From the NCBI RefSeq assembly GCF_014202315.1, contig NZ_JACHGN010000002.1, positions 466,306-530,305 on the forward strand: a stretch of DNA of 64,000 nucleotides, read 5' to 3'. Each line of letters begins with the position of its first letter. Position 1 is the first letter of the stretch. Made by a program: the position numbers and the translations under genes. The DNA comes from Thermocatellispora tengchongensis (GTDB lineage: Bacteria > Actinomycetota > Actinomycetes > Streptosporangiales > Streptosporangiaceae). The notes under the pieces are model-generated. The model was given only the letters and a program-made list of their open reading frames with translations, was not told the origin of the DNA and searched no databases. Below are positions 61,263 through 64,000 of this stretch, piece by piece.

Positions 61263-62213
61263 ATGACGATCCTGGTCACGTCGCGGTCGTTCTCGACCGG
61301 CTCGGCCGACCTGGTGGGGCGGCTGCGGGCCGCCGGGCACGCCGTCGAGCGCGGCCCGGCCACGCACGACCTGGACGCGCTGCGCGGCCCGCTCGGCCGC
61401 GCCACCGGCTGGATCGCCGGCACCGGCCCGATCACCGAGGCCCATCTCGACGCGGCGCCCCGGCTACGCGTGATCGCCCGCTACGGCGTGGGCGTGGACG
61501 CGGTGGACCGCGCCGCCGCCGCGCGCCGGGGCATCGTGGTCACCAACACCCCCGGCGCCAACTCCGCGGCGGTGGCCGACCACACGCTCGCGCTGATCCT
61601 GGCCGCGGTGCGCGGCGTGGTGCGCGGCAACGAGCGGGTGCGCGCCGGCGACTGGTCCGGGTGGCGCTCGCGCGAGCTGGCCACCGCCACCGTCGGCATC
61701 ATCGGCCTGGGCAGGATCGGCCGCGAGGTCGTGGCCCGGCTGTCCGGCTTCGGCTGCGAGGTGGTGGCGCACGACCCGTACCTGCCGGAGGCGGACTTCG
61801 CCGCCCTGGGCGTGCGGCGCGCCACCATCGACGAGATCGCCCGCGAGTGCGACGTGGTCAGCCTGCACGCGCCGGGCGGCGGCACGGTGATCGACGCGGC
61901 CTGGCTCGCCCGCAGCGACGCGCCCGTGGTCGTCGTCAACACCGCGCGCGGTGACCTGGTGGACGAGGCGGCGCTGGCCGCCGCGCTGCGCTCGGGCCGG
62001 GTCAGCGCGTACGCCGCCGACACCCTGCGCGAGGAGGGCGGCGCGGGCGGCGGGCCGCTGCTCGCGCCCGACCTGCGCGAGCGGGTCATCATCACCCCGC
62101 ACGTCGCCGCGCAGACCGTGGAGGCCATCGACCGCATGGGCGCCGCGGCCGTGGCGGACCTGCTGGCGGTGCTCGATGGCCGCACCCCGGCCAACCTGGT
62201 GGCGTACGGGTGA
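61263..62213 (+). CDS. NAD-dependent D-2-hydroxyacid dehydrogenase, SerA-like
   Basis: 316 residues. N-terminal RVIARYGVGVDAVDRAAAAR, NAD fold VGIIGLGRIGREVVARLSGF, catalytic Arg in VVVVNTARGDLVDEAALAAA, Glu in the GP/CE region and His in ITPHVAAQT. It has no ACT regulatory domain. In this operon it probably interconverts a 2-keto acid and 2-hydroxy acid made from the sugar. It starts two bases after the previous stop. Confidence 0.9.
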   Translation: MTILVTSRSFSTGSADLVGRLRAAGHAVERGPATHDLDALRGPLGRATGWIAGTGPITEAHLDAAPRLRVIARYGVGVDAVDRAAAARRGIVVTNTPGANSAAVADHTLALILAAVRGVVRGNERVRAGDWSGWRSRELATATVGIIGLGRIGREVVARLSGFGCEVVAHDPYLPEADFAALGVRRATIDEIARECDVVSLHAPGGGTVIDAAWLARSDAPVVVVNTARGDLVDEAALAAALRSGRVSAYAADTLREEGGAGGGPLLAPDLRERVIITPHVAAQTVEAIDRMGAAAVADLLAVLDGRTPANLVAYG

Positions 62214-63205
62214 CCGCGATCCGCACGGTGCTCGGCGACCTGCCGGCCGCCGGGCTGGGGCGCACCGACTACCACGAGCACCTGTTCCAGGTCTCGCCGC
62301 TGCTGCCGGGCGAGGAGCTGGACGACGAGGAGCGCAGCGGCGCCGAGGCCGCGTCGCTGCGGGCCTGCGGCGTCGAGGCGATGGTGGACGCGACCCCGCA
62401 GGGCCTGGGCCGCGATCCGGCGGCGGTGGCCAGGATCAGCGAACGCACCGGGCTGCGCGTGGTCATGACCACGGGGGCGCACCGCTTCGAGCACTACGGC
62501 GAGGGGCACTGGCTGACCGGGCTGTCCGCGGAGGCGCTGGGCGAGCGGTTCCTGCGCGACCTGCTGCACGGCGCGCCAGAGGCGGACGGGCCCGGCGAGG
62601 ACCTGCCCGCGGCGCGCGGGCCGGGCGGCGAGCCGGTGCGCGCCGGGGTGCTCAAGGCGGGGATCGGCTACTGGTCCATCGGGCCGTTCGAGCGCCGGGT
62701 GATCGAGGCGGTGGGCGCGGCGCACCGGCGTACCGGGGCGCCCGTGATGGTGCACCTGGAGCACGGCAGCGCCGCCTTCGAGGTGCTGGCCGCCCTGGAC
62801 GCCGAGGGCGTGCCCGCGGCCCGCGTGGCCCTGGCGCACATCGACCGCAATCCCGACCCCGGCCTGCACGCCGAGCTGGCCGCCGCCGGGGCGTACCTGG
62901 GCTACGACGGCCCCGCCCGGCACCGGGAGTGGCCCGACTCGGTGCTGCTGGACTGCCTGGCGGAGGTGGCCGGGCGGGGCGGCGGCGACCGGCTGCTGCT
63001 CGGCGGCGACGTGGCCCGCCGCAGCCGCTACCGGGCGTACGGCGGGATGCCGGGGCTGGCGTACCTGGGCGAGCGGTTCCTGCCCCGGCTGCGCGAGCGC
63101 ACGGGCGCCGAGCTGGAGCACGCCGTCCTGGTCGCCAACCCGGCCGCCTGGCTGACCTGGCGGGTTCCGGAGGAGGTTCCCGGGGCTCAGAGCGCGGCGA
63201 AGTAG
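62210..63205 (+). CDS. Phosphotriesterase-family hydrolase, probable sugar lactonase
   Basis: 331 residues from GTG (GTGA overlap). The amidohydrolase barrel has DYHEHLFQVS at strand 1 (HxH), a bridging-Lys region LKAGIGYWSIG, then His ligands in PVMVHLEHGSAAFE and VALAHIDRNPDPG, and Asp in LLLGGDVARRSRY. Several members of this family hydrolyse sugar lactones. The SDR at 54921 or 60536 could supply such a lactone. Its end overlaps the convergent gene by 19 bases. Confidence 0.82.
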   Translation: MTAIRTVLGDLPAAGLGRTDYHEHLFQVSPLLPGEELDDEERSGAEAASLRACGVEAMVDATPQGLGRDPAAVARISERTGLRVVMTTGAHRFEHYGEGHWLTGLSAEALGERFLRDLLHGAPEADGPGEDLPAARGPGGEPVRAGVLKAGIGYWSIGPFERRVIEAVGAAHRRTGAPVMVHLEHGSAAFEVLAALDAEGVPAARVALAHIDRNPDPGLHAELAAAGAYLGYDGPARHREWPDSVLLDCLAEVAGRGGGDRLLLGGDVARRSRYRAYGGMPGLAYLGERFLPRLRERTGAELEHAVLVANPAAWLTWRVPEEVPGAQSAAK

Positions 63206-63998
63206 TCGCGCGCCGCGGCCACGCCGCCGCCGCCGGCCAGCGCGGCCATCAGGGCGGCGCGGGCCTTGACCGGCGACAGTCCGCGGGCGCCGATCGCGCC
63301 CAGCTTGCCGGCCAGGCCCCAGTCCAGCGGCAGGTCGTCCAGCGGCTCGCCCCCGGTGTGGGCGCGCGAGGCGATCACGACCGGGATGTCCTGCCCGACC
63401 AGCCCGCCGATCGCGGCGAACAGGTCCACGGGGACGTTGCCCGCGCCGGTGCCCGCCAGCACCACTCCGCGCGCGCCCATGTCGGTCACGGTCCTGAGCT
63501 GCTCGGGGCCCATGCCCGGGTACGTCATTATCAGCGCGACGTTCAGGTCGGGCTCCCCGGTGAGCCGCGGTGGGCGGGGCGGAGGGGCGCCGCGCGTGGA
63601 CACCCGGCCGCCGGAGACCCGGCCGACCGGGGGGTGCGGCGCGGAGGAGAAGGCCGGGCCGCCGGTGGCGGCCACGGTCGCGACCCAGCGGGCCGCGTGC
63701 AGCTCGCCTCCCGCGCACACCACCGCGCCCATGCCGCGCAGCGCCGGGTCGGCGGCGGCGGTGAGCGAGGCCGCCAGGTTGCCCGGCCCGTCGGGGTAGG
63801 GGTCGTCGCGCGGGCGGGAGGCGGCGGTCAGCACGATCCCGCCGCGGGTGGCCGCGCGCCCGGCGTACAGGTCCACCAGGAACGCCACGTCCTCCATGGT
63901 GTCCACGCCGTAGGTGATCACGACCCCGGCGAAGTCGCGCTCCAGGATCGCCGCACGGGCCCTGCGCGCCAGGTCCAGCATGGTCTCGGGCGGCATGT
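63187..63998 (-). CDS. Asparaginase-like amidohydrolase, N-terminus outside the window
   Basis: The visible 270 residues belong to an L-asparaginase/AnsA-like fold: GVVITYGVDTMEDVAFLVDL (the TDT-like motif reads YGVDTMED), AVVCAGGELHAARWV and GVVLAGTGAGNVPVDLFAAI. The first domain with the nucleophile threonine (TGGT) lies beyond base 64000. The gene is convergent with the lactonase-like gene, so it may or may not belong to the sugar cluster. A Pro/Arg/Gly stretch (GRVSTRGAPPPRPPRLTG) replaces a tight loop. Confidence 0.8.
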   Translation of the reverse strand, partial: MPPETMLDLARRARAAILERDFAGVVITYGVDTMEDVAFLVDLYAGRAATRGGIVLTAASRPRDDPYPDGPGNLAASLTAAADPALRGMGAVVCAGGELHAARWVATVAATGGPAFSSAPHPPVGRVSGGRVSTRGAPPPRPPRLTGEPDLNVALIMTYPGMGPEQLRTVTDMGARGVVLAGTGAGNVPVDLFAAIGGLVGQDIPVVIASRAHTGGEPLDDLPLDWGLAGKLGAIGARGLSPVKARAALMAALAGGGGVAAARDYFAAL

Positions 63999-64000
63999 CC

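Overview
This is a GC-rich chromosomal window from an actinomycete. Codon usage is strongly G/C at third positions, GTG starts and ATGA/GTGA stop-start overlaps are frequent, and the gene set is actinobacterial: GlgC/GlgM, an F420-type nitroreductase fold, lone sugar permeases without an ATPase, an AA10 copper monooxygenase and OhrR/Ohr. A Streptosporangiales-type genome (Nonomuraea or Actinomadura-like) fits best. That is an inference from gene style, not a phylogeny.

Left part (1-7.3 kb): the end of a lipoprotein gene, then a tightly coupled four-gene operon for an unusual branched-chain-amino-acid-type importer. An MFS permease fused to a LivF-like ATPase is followed by one polypeptide carrying LivH, LivM and LivG, a 74-residue single-pass protein, and a LivK-like binding protein. 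Next (7.3-11.6 kb) comes a decayed accessory island of lower GC. It holds pseudogenes and two diverged copies of a tyrosine-recombinase C-terminus near its edges, and it lies beside a Gly-Cys-Gly-Val tRNA cluster (11.67-12.06 kb).

Middle (12-38 kb): mostly housekeeping. There is a secreted peptidoglycan amidase, glmS, a solitary TctC-type lipoprotein and a class I ribonucleotide reductase pair. The reductase promoter carries two NrdR-like boxes, and a perfect 18-bp palindrome abuts its ribosome-binding site. MscS, glgC/glgM (divergent, maltose-1-phosphate route), a laccase-domain protein, an Nramp-like transporter behind a consensus CRP-type box, small secreted hydrolases, ohr/ohrR and an AsnC regulator follow. 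Near 34.3-34.7 kb an orphan CebR-like box sits next to a long poly-G/poly-C stretch that is probably an assembly fault, followed by an AA10 lytic polysaccharide monooxygenase.

Right part (38-64 kb): two sugar islands. A seven-gene minus-strand operon (DeoR regulator, PfkB kinase, mannitol-type EIIC, EIIB and EIIA, zinc dehydrogenase, HPr) looks like a hexitol phosphotransferase pathway. After it comes a divergent catabolic cluster. On the minus strand are two GH2 glycosidases and two ABC sugar permeases, plus an SDR. On the plus strand are a DUF3863-like protein, a GH78 rhamnosidase and a chain of nine coupled or closely spaced genes: a cupin isomerase, a DeoC-like aldolase, an AroE-like dehydrogenase, an RpiR regulator, an FGGY kinase, an SDR, a 2-hydroxyacid dehydrogenase, a phosphotriesterase-like hydrolase and, convergent with the last, an asparaginase-like gene cut by the window edge. 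Five copies of a GTAG-N5-CTAC-type operator sit in the promoters of this cluster, which suggests one RpiR-controlled regulon. The sugar is unknown. The isomerase-kinase-aldolase trio and the MFS/Liv chimera are the best candidates for undescribed systems here.
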